Assembly: GCA_947453445.1 (NCBI GenBank)
Contig: CANGGP010000013.1
Coordinates: 1-64,000, forward strand
DNA length: 64,000 bases
Direction: 5' to 3'
DNA from: Sphingobacteriaceae bacterium
GTDB lineage: Bacteria; Bacteroidota; Bacteroidia; B-17B0; Aurantibacillaceae
Position numbers and translations under genes: made by a program. This document shows positions 9,641 to 18,877 of this stretch, piece after piece (the first letter of the stretch is position 1; each line of letters begins with the position of its first letter). The notes under the pieces are model-generated. The model ran no database searches, had not been told where the DNA came from, and saw nothing but the letters and a program-made list of their open reading frames with translations.

Positions 9641-10357
9641 TTAATGCATGGTTGCTTTATCTAACCACATTTTGATATCAGTAACTTCTTCTTGTGAAAT
9701 GGTGTGCCCCATTGGATAGGTTTTTAAAAAAAGTTGAATCACACCTTGCGCTTTAAAGAAGGAGCTTGCCTTTGTATATTCAGCAGGATCAATGACTTCA
9801 TCTTGGGTACCATGTGTGATAAAAATATTTTTTTTATTTAAAGTAGAGGCATGTTTAGGCGACATGCATGACTCATTGATGAGTCGTCCGCTTAAAGCCA
9901 AAATACCTTTGATGTTTAAGTTTGATTGCAGCAGCATTTCGTAGCTCATCATAGCGCCTTGGCTAAAGCCCATGAGGAAAACATTGTTTGAATCGGCCTG
10001 AAGACTTTTACAAAATTGTGAGATGAATGATTGTACTTTATTTCGGCTTTCGATGACTTGGGCGTAATTGTATTTGATTTGTTTGCCGGTTAAACGCTCG
10101 ATGTTATACCAGCAATAGCCATCTTGGTTCACTTGAATGGGTGCTCTGAGACTCACAATCACACAGTTGGGGGCTACTTGTTTGGCGAGATTCAACAAAT
10201 CATTTTCGTTGCTGCCATAACCGTGCATTACGATGAGCAATGCTCTACCTTTGATGGACTGATTGGCTGAAAAGACCGAGTAAGTTAATTCGGTTTTTAT
10301 ATTTTGGGCAAAGCATAAACTTTGTAGTGCCAATAAAATGAAGAGAATTTTTTTCAT
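9641..10357 (-). CDS. Secreted phospholipase/carboxylesterase-type alpha/beta hydrolase
   Basis: 238 residues. A signal peptide (MKKILFILLALQSLCFAQ) predicts a periplasmic or outer location. The nucleophile elbow GFSQGAMMS, a later Asp in THGTQDEVIDP, and the His in YPMGHTIS form the expected Ser-Asp-His triad of the carboxylesterase/phospholipase family (PF02230-like). Ester hydrolysis is likely; the substrate is unknown. Its ATG shares one base with the rnr stop (TAATG), so it is translationally coupled to rnr, an odd pairing with no obvious functional link. Confidence 0.85.
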   Translation of the reverse strand: MKKILFILLALQSLCFAQNIKTELTYSVFSANQSIKGRALLIVMHGYGSNENDLLNLAKQVAPNCVIVSLRAPIQVNQDGYCWYNIERLTGKQIKYNYAQVIESRNKVQSFISQFCKSLQADSNNVFLMGFSQGAMMSYEMLLQSNLNIKGILALSGRLINESCMSPKHASTLNKKNIFITHGTQDEVIDPAEYTKASSFFKAQGVIQLFLKTYPMGHTISQEEVTDIKMWLDKATMH

Positions 10358-12636
10358 TATCTGCCGCGTCGTCTTTTGTGGTCGATGAATTTTGTTTTGC
10401 TTGCTTCGGGCATTTTTTCTTCTTTGCCACGGCTGCCGCGCTTGCCTTTAAAACCTGCATTATTATTGCTTTGGGCCATATCGGCAAAAGCATAATTGAG
10501 TTGTTTTTTCATGAGGTCGGCATCCATTACAGTAATTTTAACGGTATCGCCGAGGGCATAAATTTTATTGGAGTTTCGACCAACGTAGCGGTAATTTTCT
10601 TCATCAAATGAAAATTGATCACCTTTTAAATCACGTGAGCGAATCATGCCTTCGCATTTGTTTTCAATCACTTCAACATAAATACCCCATTCAGTAACAC
10701 CTGTAATGATGCCATCGAAGGTTTGACCGATTTTATCTTTCATGAACTCCACCTGTTTGTATTTCACAGAGGCGCGCTCGGCTTCAGCGGCAACACGTTC
10801 CATGTCGCTACTGTGTTTACAGAGTTTTTCGAGTTCGTCGGCGTTTGAGTAATTTTTGTGGTTTAAGCGTGCCTCCAAAAGTCGGTGTACTAACACATCG
10901 GGATAACGGCGAATGGGCGAAGTAAAATGCGTGTAGTATTCAAAACCCAAACCGTAATGTCCTGCATTTTTGATGGTGTAAATGGCTTTCGGCATACTGC
11001 GAACCGCTAGTAATTCCATCATGCTTTGTTCCTTTTTGTTTTTTACATCCACCAATAATTTGTTGATGGATTGCGAAATTTTGGTTTTGTTGGTGATGTT
11101 CATCTGGTAACCAAAACGCGCAGCAAAACCGCTCAGTTCTTGCATTTTTTCATCACTTGGAATGTCGTGTATGCGGTATACGCAAAGGTTTTTGGCTGTA
11201 TTTTGCTTTTTGCTTTTTGCGCCTTCGGCGTGTTCATCTTTGCCTGAAGGTTTGCCTAAAAATTCGGCAACCTTTCTGTTGGCCAGTAACATAAAATCTT
11301 CAATGAGTTTGTGTGCATCCTTTTGGGTTTTAAAAAACACACCAATGGGATTGCCTTCTTCATCCAAATTAAATTTTACTTCGGCTTTATCGAAAAAGAT
11401 GGAGCCTTTTTTGGTTCGCTCGTCGCGTAATTTTTTTGCAAGTCGGTCCAACACCAAAATATCATCTTTGTATTCGCCTTGTTTGGTTTCGATAATGGTT
11501 TGCACCTCTTCGTAGGTAAATCGGCGGTCGCTTTTGATTACGGTTTTACCAAACCATTGCTCGTGTATTTGCGCATCGTCATCTAATTGAAACACGGCGC
11601 TGAAGCACAATTTTTCTTCATCGGGGCGCAATGAACAAACAAAATTGCTTAACACTTCGGGTAGCATGGGGATGCAACGATCAACCAAGTACACTGAGGT
11701 AGCGCGTTGTACAGCTTCTTTATCGAGTTCGGTATGTTCTTTTAAATAATGGCTTACATCGGCAATGTGCACACCGATTTCCCAAAAACCGTTTTCTAAT
11801 TTTTCGATTGATAAGGCATCATCAAAATCTTTGGCGTCAACCGGATCGATGGTGAAGGTGGTAATGCCCCGAAAATCACGACGCTTGGCGATTTCAGCAT
11901 TTGTAATTTCGGTCGGTAATTTTTTGGCTTCATTTTCAATGGCTGTTGGAAAATGTTCGGGCAAGCCATATTCGGCCATGATGGCGTTCATTTCAGTTTT
12001 GTGTTCACCGGGGAAACCAAAAACATTTTCAACAGTGGCGATTGGATTTTGATCACCTGCCTTCCACTCTTTTAATTTGATTTGTACTTTTTGGCCGTCC
12101 TTTGCGCCATTGATATCGCTGTTCCTGATAAAAAAATCGACATGTAACTTATTGCTATCTGGTACAACAAAAGCAAACTTCGGATTGATTTTTATGGTGC
12201 CTACAAATTCGGTTTTTGCTCTGGTAATCACTTCCACCACTGAACCCTCTTTGCGACGGCCGCGGTGACTTTTATCGATGAGCACTTTCACCAAATCACC
12301 TTGTAAAGCATCTTTTGATTTTCGGGCAGGAATAAAAATATCATTTTCGAGGTCGGCTACAATCACGAAGGCCGTTCCTTGTGTTGTAAAATCGATGGTG
12401 CCGGTTAAATATTCTTTGGTTTGTTTTGCTTCGTATCTCCCTTTTTCGGGTTCTATCACAAATCCTTGTTGTTTGAGTGTTTCGAGCGTTTCAATTAACA
12501 TAAAGCGTTCAGCTTCATTGTTAATTTCCATGGCTGCACCAAGTTGCTTATAATTGAATGCTTTTGATTGGTTGTGCTGTAAAAATGCGAGTACTTCTTC
12601 GAATAGAAAACGCTTTGGTTTTTTGTTTTTTGACAT
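10357..12636 (-). CDS. rnr: Ribonuclease R
   Basis: 759 residues, normal length. It is a processive 3'->5' exoribonuclease for structured RNA. Order: N-terminal winged-helix/cold-shock region, then the RNB catalytic domain with the metal-binding motif DPVDAKDFDDALSIE (about residue 265), HYGLGFEYYTHFTSPIRRYPD near 575, and a C-terminal S1 domain (FDGIITGVTEWGIYVEVIE). The tail is basic (KGKRGSRGK, DHKRRRGR), as is usual for RNase R. It is the first gene of a two-gene unit with the esterase. Confidence 0.96.
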   Translation of the reverse strand: MSKNKKPKRFLFEEVLAFLQHNQSKAFNYKQLGAAMEINNEAERFMLIETLETLKQQGFVIEPEKGRYEAKQTKEYLTGTIDFTTQGTAFVIVADLENDIFIPARKSKDALQGDLVKVLIDKSHRGRRKEGSVVEVITRAKTEFVGTIKINPKFAFVVPDSNKLHVDFFIRNSDINGAKDGQKVQIKLKEWKAGDQNPIATVENVFGFPGEHKTEMNAIMAEYGLPEHFPTAIENEAKKLPTEITNAEIAKRRDFRGITTFTIDPVDAKDFDDALSIEKLENGFWEIGVHIADVSHYLKEHTELDKEAVQRATSVYLVDRCIPMLPEVLSNFVCSLRPDEEKLCFSAVFQLDDDAQIHEQWFGKTVIKSDRRFTYEEVQTIIETKQGEYKDDILVLDRLAKKLRDERTKKGSIFFDKAEVKFNLDEEGNPIGVFFKTQKDAHKLIEDFMLLANRKVAEFLGKPSGKDEHAEGAKSKKQNTAKNLCVYRIHDIPSDEKMQELSGFAARFGYQMNITNKTKISQSINKLLVDVKNKKEQSMMELLAVRSMPKAIYTIKNAGHYGLGFEYYTHFTSPIRRYPDVLVHRLLEARLNHKNYSNADELEKLCKHSSDMERVAAEAERASVKYKQVEFMKDKIGQTFDGIITGVTEWGIYVEVIENKCEGMIRSRDLKGDQFSFDEENYRYVGRNSNKIYALGDTVKITVMDADLMKKQLNYAFADMAQSNNNAGFKGKRGSRGKEEKMPEASKTKFIDHKRRRGR

Positions 12637-12758
12637 AGGAATTGCTTCTTATTAAAAATACTTAATAGTCCTCAAGTGTAGCTCGCAGCATTTAAGTGTT
12701 TATTAACATTGGCTTGAAATGCCTATAATCAATGACAGCTATGAGTTTTGGCCCAATT

Positions 12759-13517
12759 TCAAACAAGCAGATTCACATTTTCCTTCACATACTTATAAGC
12801 CATGTCGATTATTTCCTTGGCTTTTTTTGTATCCAACAAATGAAATTGGTGCAAATTTGGGGGTTCGATAAAGAGATAAGCGTTTTGAATGGATTTTTTG
12901 ATTGTGTTTCGCAGCACGATGTGCATTGAACGGTCGATGATTTTTGCAGTTGAAAAATTTGATTGATAAGGACTCAATGGATTAACGTGACAAGCAATTG
13001 TTTTGACCTTGCTATTTTGAAAAGGTTCAGAGGGCAAGTTATTGGTCATGCCACCATCGGCATAAGGCACATTGTTGATCAATACCGGCGAGAAAATGGC
13101 AGGAATTGCAGAGGATGCGAGGAGCACCTCCAACAAGGGCCCGTTGTTGATGATTTCGCACTCACCGCTAGCAAGATTGGTGAGTGAAATAAATAAAGGC
13201 GTTTTTAATTCTTCGAAGGTTTTACTGCGAAGGTATTTTTTCAATATGCCTTGAATTGTGTGTGAAGAGAACAAGCCTTGTTTAATGCCAAGTGCAGACC
13301 AAGAAATTTTGGGTTCTTCGTTTAGAATAATTTCTTTGATTTGTGCGGGACTGTAGCCATCACAAATTAAGACACCAATTAAAGCACCGGCGCTTGTGGC
13401 GCTGATGGCGTTTATTTCCAATCCTTGTTCTTGTAAAGCTTGTAAAATACCGATGTGCGCATAACCTCGGGCACCGCCACCGGATAAAACCAAATTAAAA
13501 TTTAAGTCATTCACCAT
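12759..13517 (-). CDS. Patatin-like phospholipase family protein
   Basis: 252 residues. Patatin lipases use a Ser-Asp dyad to hydrolyse acyl esters. The oxyanion-hole glycine motif SGGGARGYAH is at residues 12-21. The nucleophile motif reads ATSAG (40-44) with Ser42, so the usual first Gly of GxSxG is Ala. The catalytic Asp is in DGG (Asp154). No signal peptide is seen, so it is probably cytoplasmic. It is separated from tdo by about 90 bases and seems a single-gene unit. The Gly-to-Ala change is conservative and activity is still likely. Confidence 0.88.
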   Translation of the reverse strand: MVNDLNFNLVLSGGGARGYAHIGILQALQEQGLEINAISATSAGALIGVLICDGYSPAQIKEIILNEEPKISWSALGIKQGLFSSHTIQGILKKYLRSKTFEELKTPLFISLTNLASGECEIINNGPLLEVLLASSAIPAIFSPVLINNVPYADGGMTNNLPSEPFQNSKVKTIACHVNPLSPYQSNFSTAKIIDRSMHIVLRNTIKKSIQNAYLFIEPPNLHQFHLLDTKKAKEIIDMAYKYVKENVNLLV

Positions 13518-13605
13518 GGTAAATATTGAAACAAAGATAAGGTGTTGTTAGAATTTAAAACCACAATTTGGCTCAGGTAATTAGTAGATGATGAGCGATG
13601 CGTTA

Positions 13606-14532
13606 TTAAATATTTTCTCCCCAGTGTGCAATTTCATCATCTGACCAAACTGATGGGAAAAAAATGCGGCGTTGGTATTTAGGCAACATGTATTTTTTCC
13701 AATCGCTGCCTCCAGTAGCTTCAACGGCTTTTCCATCGGGCTGCAAATATTTTTCGGCAGCATAATAATGTGCCATCACCCAAGTGATGTTTACTGTTTT
13801 GTCGAAGTGGCGCATGGCTTGTACTAATTCAGGATTTTTTTGCGCCTCAATTGGTAATGATTTGTAAAGAGTATAAAGATTTGTGGATCTGTAATCGACC
13901 AACTTTTGTAAGAACATCTTTTTGTAACGTTTTTCAAAATTGGTGATGAGTGTATTTTTCTTTCCGGTGTGATGGTCTTTACCGGCAGCTTGCCAATAGA
14001 GGTGCTCGTATATTTTTTCTTCTGAGGCATTGGCCTCAAAATCTTTTCTAAAACGGTTATCCACCAGATTGATGGCTTCGGTAGAAGCAAATTCGATGAT
14101 GCGGTATTGTGCGCTTTGAAAACCGGAAGCAGGTGTAAGTGTGTTTCTGAATTTTAAATACTGTTCGGTTTCCATGCCATTTTGCATGATGCTAAATGAA
14201 GAAGCCAGCATATCAAAATAACGGCTCACGCGATTTAGTTTTTCGGAGAAAAATGCCGGACTAAGATTGTCGTTGCTTGCTACCTGATCGATTTCCCACA
14301 AAATCATTTTGAACAACAGTTCATTGATTTGATGGTACATGATAAATACCATTTCATCGGGCAAAGTGGTGCGCTGCGTTTGCAGGTTTAACAGGGCATC
14401 GGTTTGAATGTAATCCCAATATGTAATTGGTTTTGCCCAAATAAGGCCTTCCAAATGCACATCAGGATTTTGATCTATGGCTTTAAACTTTTCTTCAATG
14501 CGTTGATGCAGTTTTTCTTGCTTTTCGGTCAT
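13606..14532 (-). CDS. Tryptophan 2,3-dioxygenase
   Basis: 308 residues, within the family range. It is a haem enzyme that uses O2 to convert L-tryptophan to N-formylkynurenine, the first step of the kynurenine route. Signatures: EMVFIMYHQINELLFKMILW, the substrate region FRNTLTPASGFQSAQYR (with the Arg and Thr expected for carboxylate binding), and VEATGGSDW near the C-terminus. It is the last gene of the minus-strand operon hmgA-pdxH-hppD-tdo, 26 bases after hppD. Kynureninase and later enzymes are not in the window. Confidence 0.93.
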   Translation of the reverse strand: MTEKQEKLHQRIEEKFKAIDQNPDVHLEGLIWAKPITYWDYIQTDALLNLQTQRTTLPDEMVFIMYHQINELLFKMILWEIDQVASNDNLSPAFFSEKLNRVSRYFDMLASSFSIMQNGMETEQYLKFRNTLTPASGFQSAQYRIIEFASTEAINLVDNRFRKDFEANASEEKIYEHLYWQAAGKDHHTGKKNTLITNFEKRYKKMFLQKLVDYRSTNLYTLYKSLPIEAQKNPELVQAMRHFDKTVNITWVMAHYYAAEKYLQPDGKAVEATGGSDWKKYMLPKYQRRIFFPSVWSDDEIAHWGENI

Positions 14533-14558
14533 TATAATTAAACTTTTTACAAATTTAA

Positions 14559-15716
14559 TTATAAAGTTCCTCTTCTGGCTTGTTCGGCTTCAATAGATTC
14601 GAATAAAGCTTGGAAATTACCTTTGCCAAATGATTTGGCGCCTTTGCGTTGAATGATTTCGAAGAATAATGTTGGACGGTCTTCTACAGGTTTGGTGAAA
14701 ATTTGAAGCAGGTATCCATCTTCATCTCTATCCACCATGATGCCCCATTTTTTAAGCACTTCCATGTCTTCTTCAATCAGTCCCACGCGGTCTTTTACAG
14801 TATCGTAATAAGTGCCCGGCACATAAAGGAAATCAACACCACGCTTACGCATTTCAGAAATTGTGAAAATAATATCGTCGGTTGCAACGGCAATGTGTTG
14901 GCAACCCGGACCATGGTAAAAATCGATGTATTCTTCTACTTGAGACTTCTTTTTACCGAGTGCAGGTTCGTTGATCGGAAACTTAATACGGCCATTTCCG
15001 TTGGTCATCACTTTGCTCATTAAAGCTGTGTATTCGGTAGAAATATCTTTATCGTCGAATGTGATTAAGTTTGCGAAGCCCATTACATTTTCATAAAATG
15101 AAGCCCATTGGTTCATGGTGCCTAATTCAACATTGCCCACCATGTGATCGATGTATTTTAAGCCGGTTGGGCGTGGGTGGTACTCGGTTCTCCAGGTTTC
15201 GAAGCCAGGCAAGAAAACACCTTTGTAATTTTTGCGTTCAACAAAAATGTGCAAGGTTTCACCATAGGTGTGAATACCTGATTTTACTACTTCACCATGT
15301 TCATCTTTAAACACGGTAGGTTTCATGAATGGTTTTGCACCACGCTTTGTGGTTTCTTCAAAAGCTTTGGTGGCGTCATCTACCCACAAGGCAATCACTT
15401 TAACACCATCACCGTGTTTACGAATGTGGTGCGAAATATCACTTTCAGGATCGAAAGGACTGGTGAGCACCAAACGAATTTTATCCTGGTATAAAACATA
15501 AGAAACCTTATCGCGAACACCGGTTTCAAGTCCGGCATACGCCAATTCTTGAAAACCGAAAGCTGTTTTATAAAAATGAGCGGCTTGCTTTGCGTTTCCT
15601 ACATACAGTTCAACATAATCAGTTCCGTTAATGGGTAAAAAATCTTGCGCTTTATCAAATATTTTTTCAATCCCGTAATTGTAATTGCTTACATGCGTTA
15701 AGTCTTTGGTTTCCAT
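14559..15716 (-). CDS. hppD: 4-hydroxyphenylpyruvate dioxygenase
   Basis: 385 residues. An Fe(II) enzyme that uses O2 to turn 4-hydroxyphenylpyruvate into homogentisate in tyrosine degradation. It has two vicinal-oxygen-chelate repeats. The second carries the ligand regions YIDHMVGNVE, GPGCQHIAVAT and LLQIFTKP followed by FFEIIQRKG. It sits ten bases after pdxH in the operon whose first gene, hmgA, encodes the next enzyme in the pathway. Confidence 0.96.
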   Translation of the reverse strand: METKDLTHVSNYNYGIEKIFDKAQDFLPINGTDYVELYVGNAKQAAHFYKTAFGFQELAYAGLETGVRDKVSYVLYQDKIRLVLTSPFDPESDISHHIRKHGDGVKVIALWVDDATKAFEETTKRGAKPFMKPTVFKDEHGEVVKSGIHTYGETLHIFVERKNYKGVFLPGFETWRTEYHPRPTGLKYIDHMVGNVELGTMNQWASFYENVMGFANLITFDDKDISTEYTALMSKVMTNGNGRIKFPINEPALGKKKSQVEEYIDFYHGPGCQHIAVATDDIIFTISEMRKRGVDFLYVPGTYYDTVKDRVGLIEEDMEVLKKWGIMVDRDEDGYLLQIFTKPVEDRPTLFFEIIQRKGAKSFGKGNFQALFESIEAEQARRGTL

Positions 15717-15726
15717 GTTTGTTTTT

Positions 15727-16371
15727 TTAAGGCATTAATCGGTTAATTTTCCAGTTGTGTTCTTTATCAAGATGATACTCAATTCTATCGTGAAGGCGGC
15801 TCATGCGGCCCTGCCAGAATTCAAAATGTTCGGGTTCTAAAACATAACCCCCCCAATGATCGGGTTTTGGTACTTTGGTTTGAAAACGTTTTTCTTTTTC
15901 ACGTTCGAACATATAATCCAATTCGTTGCGGTTGGCAATAATTTCGCTTTGGCTTGAAACATGAGCGGCCACTTGACTTTCGAAAGGGCGAGATTCAAAA
16001 TAAGCATCTGAAACGGCAGCAGGCAATTTATTTACGTGACCACGAATACGAATTTGTCGCTGTGTATCCAACCAAAAAAACAATAATGAAGCGCGGTTAT
16101 CGTGTGCTAAGTCCTTACCTTTTTTACTGTTGTAATTGGTGTAAAAAGTAAAACCGTTGAAACTGATGTTTCTTAACAATACCACGCGAGAATCAGGAAG
16201 GCCATCGGTGCCAATGCTTGACAGCACCATCGCATTCACTTGCTCATTGCCTCCGTCGAATTCTTCTTTCAACCAATGTTTAAATTGTTGAAAAGGATTT
16301 GGGTGTAAATCTTTTTCAAGCAATTCGAACTTATTGTAATCGGTGCGTATGGTATGTAAAATATCGTCCAT
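15727..16371 (-). CDS. pdxH: Pyridoxamine 5'-phosphate oxidase
   Basis: 214 residues, full length. An FMN enzyme that oxidises pyridoxine/pyridoxamine 5'-phosphate to PLP with O2 as acceptor. FMN-site motifs: SSIGTDGLPDSRVVLLRN and FYTNYNSKKGKDLAHD. The C-terminal FWQGRMSRLHDRIEY carries the family's conserved WQ...R.HDR signature. It lies between hmgA and hppD (gaps of 5 and 10 bases), so it is co-transcribed with aromatic catabolism. PLP is needed by aromatic aminotransferases, which may explain this. Confidence 0.95.
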   Translation of the reverse strand: MDDILHTIRTDYNKFELLEKDLHPNPFQQFKHWLKEEFDGGNEQVNAMVLSSIGTDGLPDSRVVLLRNISFNGFTFYTNYNSKKGKDLAHDNRASLLFFWLDTQRQIRIRGHVNKLPAAVSDAYFESRPFESQVAAHVSSQSEIIANRNELDYMFEREKEKRFQTKVPKPDHWGGYVLEPEHFEFWQGRMSRLHDRIEYHLDKEHNWKINRLMP

Positions 16372-16376
16372 TTTGT

Positions 16377-17549
16377 TTAACTAAGTTCTTTTTCGGTCAT
16401 CCAAGAATGGTAATAATCCTTCACCTCATACTTCATGGCTTCTTTGGTTACTTTTAAAGGATTAAAAGGATCAATCATTACAGCCAATTCTTTTGTTTCT
16501 TTTTTACCTATGCTTCTTTCAATTGCGCCAGGGTGAGGACCGTGAGGAATGCCCGCAGGATGCAAGGTGAACTGACCTTGTTTGATATTATTACGACTCA
16601 TAAAATCGCCATCTACATAATACAATACTTCATCGGCATCAATATTACTGTGGTGATAAGGAGCAGGTATGGCATCAGGATGGTAATCGTATAAACGCGG
16701 CACAAAAGAACAAATCACAAAATTACGGCCTTCAAATTGTTGGTGAATTGGCGGTGGCATGTGAATACGACCGGTGATGGGTTCAAAATTAAAAATTGAA
16801 AATGAATAAGGATAAGAATAACCATCCCAACCAACAACATCAAAAGGATGCGTTTCGTAAACGTAAGGATAAATTAAACCACGCTTTTTAATCATGATTT
16901 TAAAATCACCATGTGACGAATATGTTTCAAGATTGTATGGTAGTTTAAAATCACGCTCGCAAAATGGTGAATGTTCGAGCAATTGGCCGTATTCGTTGCG
17001 GTAACGCTTAGGTGTACGGATTGGGCTATGTGATTCAACGAATAAAATTTTATTATCGTTGGTATCGAATTCTAATTTATACACCGTACCTCTCGGAATG
17101 ATCACATAATCGCCATATTCGAAATCAACCGTTCCATACATTGATTTACAGCGTCCACTACCCTTATGGATAAAAAGCATTTCATCGGAATCAGCATTTT
17201 TGAAGAAATAATCTTCCATTGAGTTGCTTGGGCAAGCAATGCCAATTTGCATATCGTCGTTGAATAAAAACACTTTACGGCTTTTGATATAATCGGCTTC
17301 CGCTTCTACTTCATAACCCATAAAACTAAGGGCTTTTAAGTTTTCATCGATGGCTACCTCGGGTTTTACAGAAAAAGGTTTTCCTAATTCTTTCACCATT
17401 GTAGGCGGGTTTAAGTGATAAACCAAAGAAGATGTACTAGAAAAACCTTCTGTACCAAATAATTCTTCATGAAAAAGTTCACCATTTGCTTGGCGAAAAA
17501 CGACGTGTCTTTTGGAAGGGATTTTTCCGTGCTTTTGATATACCGGCAT
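16377..17549 (-). CDS. hmgA: Homogentisate 1,2-dioxygenase
   Basis: 390 residues, slightly shorter than the 430-440 of many members, as in Bacteroidota. A non-haem iron enzyme that opens the homogentisate ring with O2. Visible: HPFDVVGWDGYSYPYSFSIF, the metal-ligand stretch APYHHSNIDADEVLYYVDG (His and Glu ligands) and AGIPHGPHPGAIE. It is the first gene of the operon hmgA-pdxH-hppD-tdo. A TGA-N6-TCA site lies about 70-80 bases upstream (17618-17631). Fumarylacetoacetate hydrolase is not in the window. Confidence 0.94.
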   Translation of the reverse strand: MPVYQKHGKIPSKRHVVFRQANGELFHEELFGTEGFSSTSSLVYHLNPPTMVKELGKPFSVKPEVAIDENLKALSFMGYEVEAEADYIKSRKVFLFNDDMQIGIACPSNSMEDYFFKNADSDEMLFIHKGSGRCKSMYGTVDFEYGDYVIIPRGTVYKLEFDTNDNKILFVESHSPIRTPKRYRNEYGQLLEHSPFCERDFKLPYNLETYSSHGDFKIMIKKRGLIYPYVYETHPFDVVGWDGYSYPYSFSIFNFEPITGRIHMPPPIHQQFEGRNFVICSFVPRLYDYHPDAIPAPYHHSNIDADEVLYYVDGDFMSRNNIKQGQFTLHPAGIPHGPHPGAIERSIGKKETKELAVMIDPFNPLKVTKEAMKYEVKDYYHSWMTEKELS

Positions 17550-17617
17550 GTGTTATATTTTTTACAAAGAAGCGCAGGAAATGCCTAAAAAGATATGAGG
17601 AAACTCACTTTTCCCAA

Positions 17618-17631
17618 TTGACATTCGTCAT
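17618..17631. promoter_or_regulatory. Possible Crp/Fnr-type site upstream of hmgA
   Basis: TTGA-CATTCG-TCAT: one full TTGA half and one TCA half separated by six bases, about 75 bases upstream of the hmgA ATG. If real, it would place the O2-dependent aromatic operon under the same regulator type as the low-oxygen genes. Single sites of this degeneracy are expected by chance, so this is weak alone. Confidence 0.3.
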
Positions 17632-17686
17632 TCAGGCCATTGGCGAAACAGGCAAATTGCAACCGCAATAGGGATGTAATGCGAAA

Positions 17687-18031
17687 TTATCCGATGACTT
17701 TGTAAAGTCCATAAAAAACAAAACCAATACCAAAACTGGTAAGGCCATACATGGCGAAATCGAATGATTTGTTAGAATGAAAATTAAAAGCAGTAATTAT
17801 AAATCCTACTACAATTAAGATTGCACCAATTAATATTTTTCCAAAACCATCCTTGCGTAATTGTGTGAAATGAAATTTTCTTGCCTCCTTAATGGCAACG
17901 GCAATCATGATGGGATCTTCAGAAATTTTTTTCAGCTCAATTTCTATTAAGTCCTGTGTTTCGCCTTGCTCAAGCAATTCCAGTACCCGCGGGTATAGTT
18001 TGTCATATTCTGCTTGATCAAAATTTTCCAT
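17687..18031 (-). CDS. Hypothetical protein with two C-terminal membrane segments
   Basis: 114 residues, no recognised family. The first 60 residues are charged and helical (ELLEQGETQDLIEIELKK), then a KDGFGK turn and two hydrophobic segments (about residues 65-82 and 92-112). It is probably a small inner-membrane protein with a cytoplasmic helical domain. It is isolated: 137 bases downstream of the hmgA start on the same strand, with a similar gap to the rhodanese gene. Codon use fits the neighbourhood. Confidence 0.6.
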   Translation of the reverse strand: MENFDQAEYDKLYPRVLELLEQGETQDLIEIELKKISEDPIMIAVAIKEARKFHFTQLRKDGFGKILIGAILIVVGFIITAFNFHSNKSFDFAMYGLTSFGIGFVFYGLYKVIG

Positions 18032-18170
18032 TCCGTCTAAATATATCGGAATGAAATTAGTTAAAAAATGACATTTGTCACCTTTTGAAATATGATCCTA
18101 CATTTGGTTTAGGCCTGCTATCAATAAACAAGCCCAAACCACCTGTAAAAAGTAAATTAAAATATTGAAT

Positions 18171-18482
18171 TTAAATTTTTCCGTTTAGGCTCATCCATCC
18201 TCCGCCATTGTGCACTTCGGTGAAACCTGATGCAAGCAAAGTAGATTTTGCACCGGCGCTTCGCATGCCACTGGCACAGCAGGTAATTATTACTTGGTCT
18301 TTTTTTAATTTCTTCATTCCTGAAGAAAGTTCATTCAAAGGAATATTGATGCTGCCTTGGATGTGACCTGAAGCATACTCTCCCCTTGTGCGCACATCAA
18401 TAATTTTAGCGCCATTTTGAAGCAATTGTTTGTAATCAACGCTAGGACCAAAGCCCAACATGTTTTTTAGAGAATTAATCAT
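18171..18482 (-). CDS. Rhodanese-like domain protein
   Basis: 103 residues, a single rhodanese domain. It transfers or senses sulfane sulfur through a loop cysteine. Visible: KIIDVRTRGEYASGHIQGSINIPL and the active-site loop ITCCASGMRSAGAK, with the catalytic Cys in CASGMR preceded by a second Cys. Its ATG overlaps the stop of the DUF983 gene by 4 bases, so it is coupled to that membrane-protein gene. DUF2892, often found fused to rhodanese domains, is encoded nearby on the other strand at 19271. Confidence 0.88.
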   Translation of the reverse strand: MINSLKNMLGFGPSVDYKQLLQNGAKIIDVRTRGEYASGHIQGSINIPLNELSSGMKKLKKDQVIITCCASGMRSAGAKSTLLASGFTEVHNGGGWMSLNGKI

Positions 18483-18877
18483 TTGTTATTTATTTTTTGT
18501 TGTTGAAATTTTTTATTGAAGCCGTAGAAGAAATTAAGCCATAATAAGCGTGATAATCTCAAGGTTAATGGGCTGAGTAAAAGTATCGAAAAACTTACGA
18601 TTAGGGCAAAATACAAGGTATCGAAACTGCTTAAGAAGTAAAGATAAATTAAGTACCAAACAATGAACCAACCTGAAGTAAGCGCATAAGAAACATACAT
18701 GGCGCCATAAAAAAAGCTCGGTTCTCTTTCGTATTTGAGTTCGCAGTTTGAACACTTTTCATGTAAACTAAACATTTTACCCAATTTATATGGATTGGCC
18801 TCCTTAAATACTTGACCCTGATGACAGCGCGGACATTTATTTGTAAGTGTTGAATATGTGATATTAGCGAGCTTCAT
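18479..18877 (-). CDS. DUF983 family zinc-ribbon membrane protein
   Basis: About 132 residues from ATG 18877; the open frame extends 15 codons further upstream, but MKLANITYSTLTNKCPRCHQG is the usual DUF983 start. Two CxxC pairs (CPRCHQG and CSNCELKY) form a likely zinc ribbon, followed by REPSFFYGAMYVSYAL and three hydrophobic segments. Function is unknown; members are inner-membrane proteins. The start overlaps the end of the upstream DUF6132-like gene by 14 bases and the end overlaps the rhodanese start, giving a compact three-gene unit. Confidence 0.82.
   Translation of the reverse strand: MKLANITYSTLTNKCPRCHQGQVFKEANPYKLGKMFSLHEKCSNCELKYEREPSFFYGAMYVSYALTSGWFIVWYLIYLYFLSSFDTLYFALIVSFSILLLSPLTLRLSRLLWLNFFYGFNKKFQQQKINNK

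Noticed and set aside
12759-13517. Patatin gene taken as inactive because the nucleophile motif starts with Ala instead of Gly
   Set aside because: The Ser and the DGG Asp remain and the change is small; not enough to call a pseudogene.
17687-17694. TTATCCGA, half of the Rrf2-type palindrome
   Set aside because: It is the coding end of the 114-residue gene, with no matching second arm at the right spacing and no promoter nearby.
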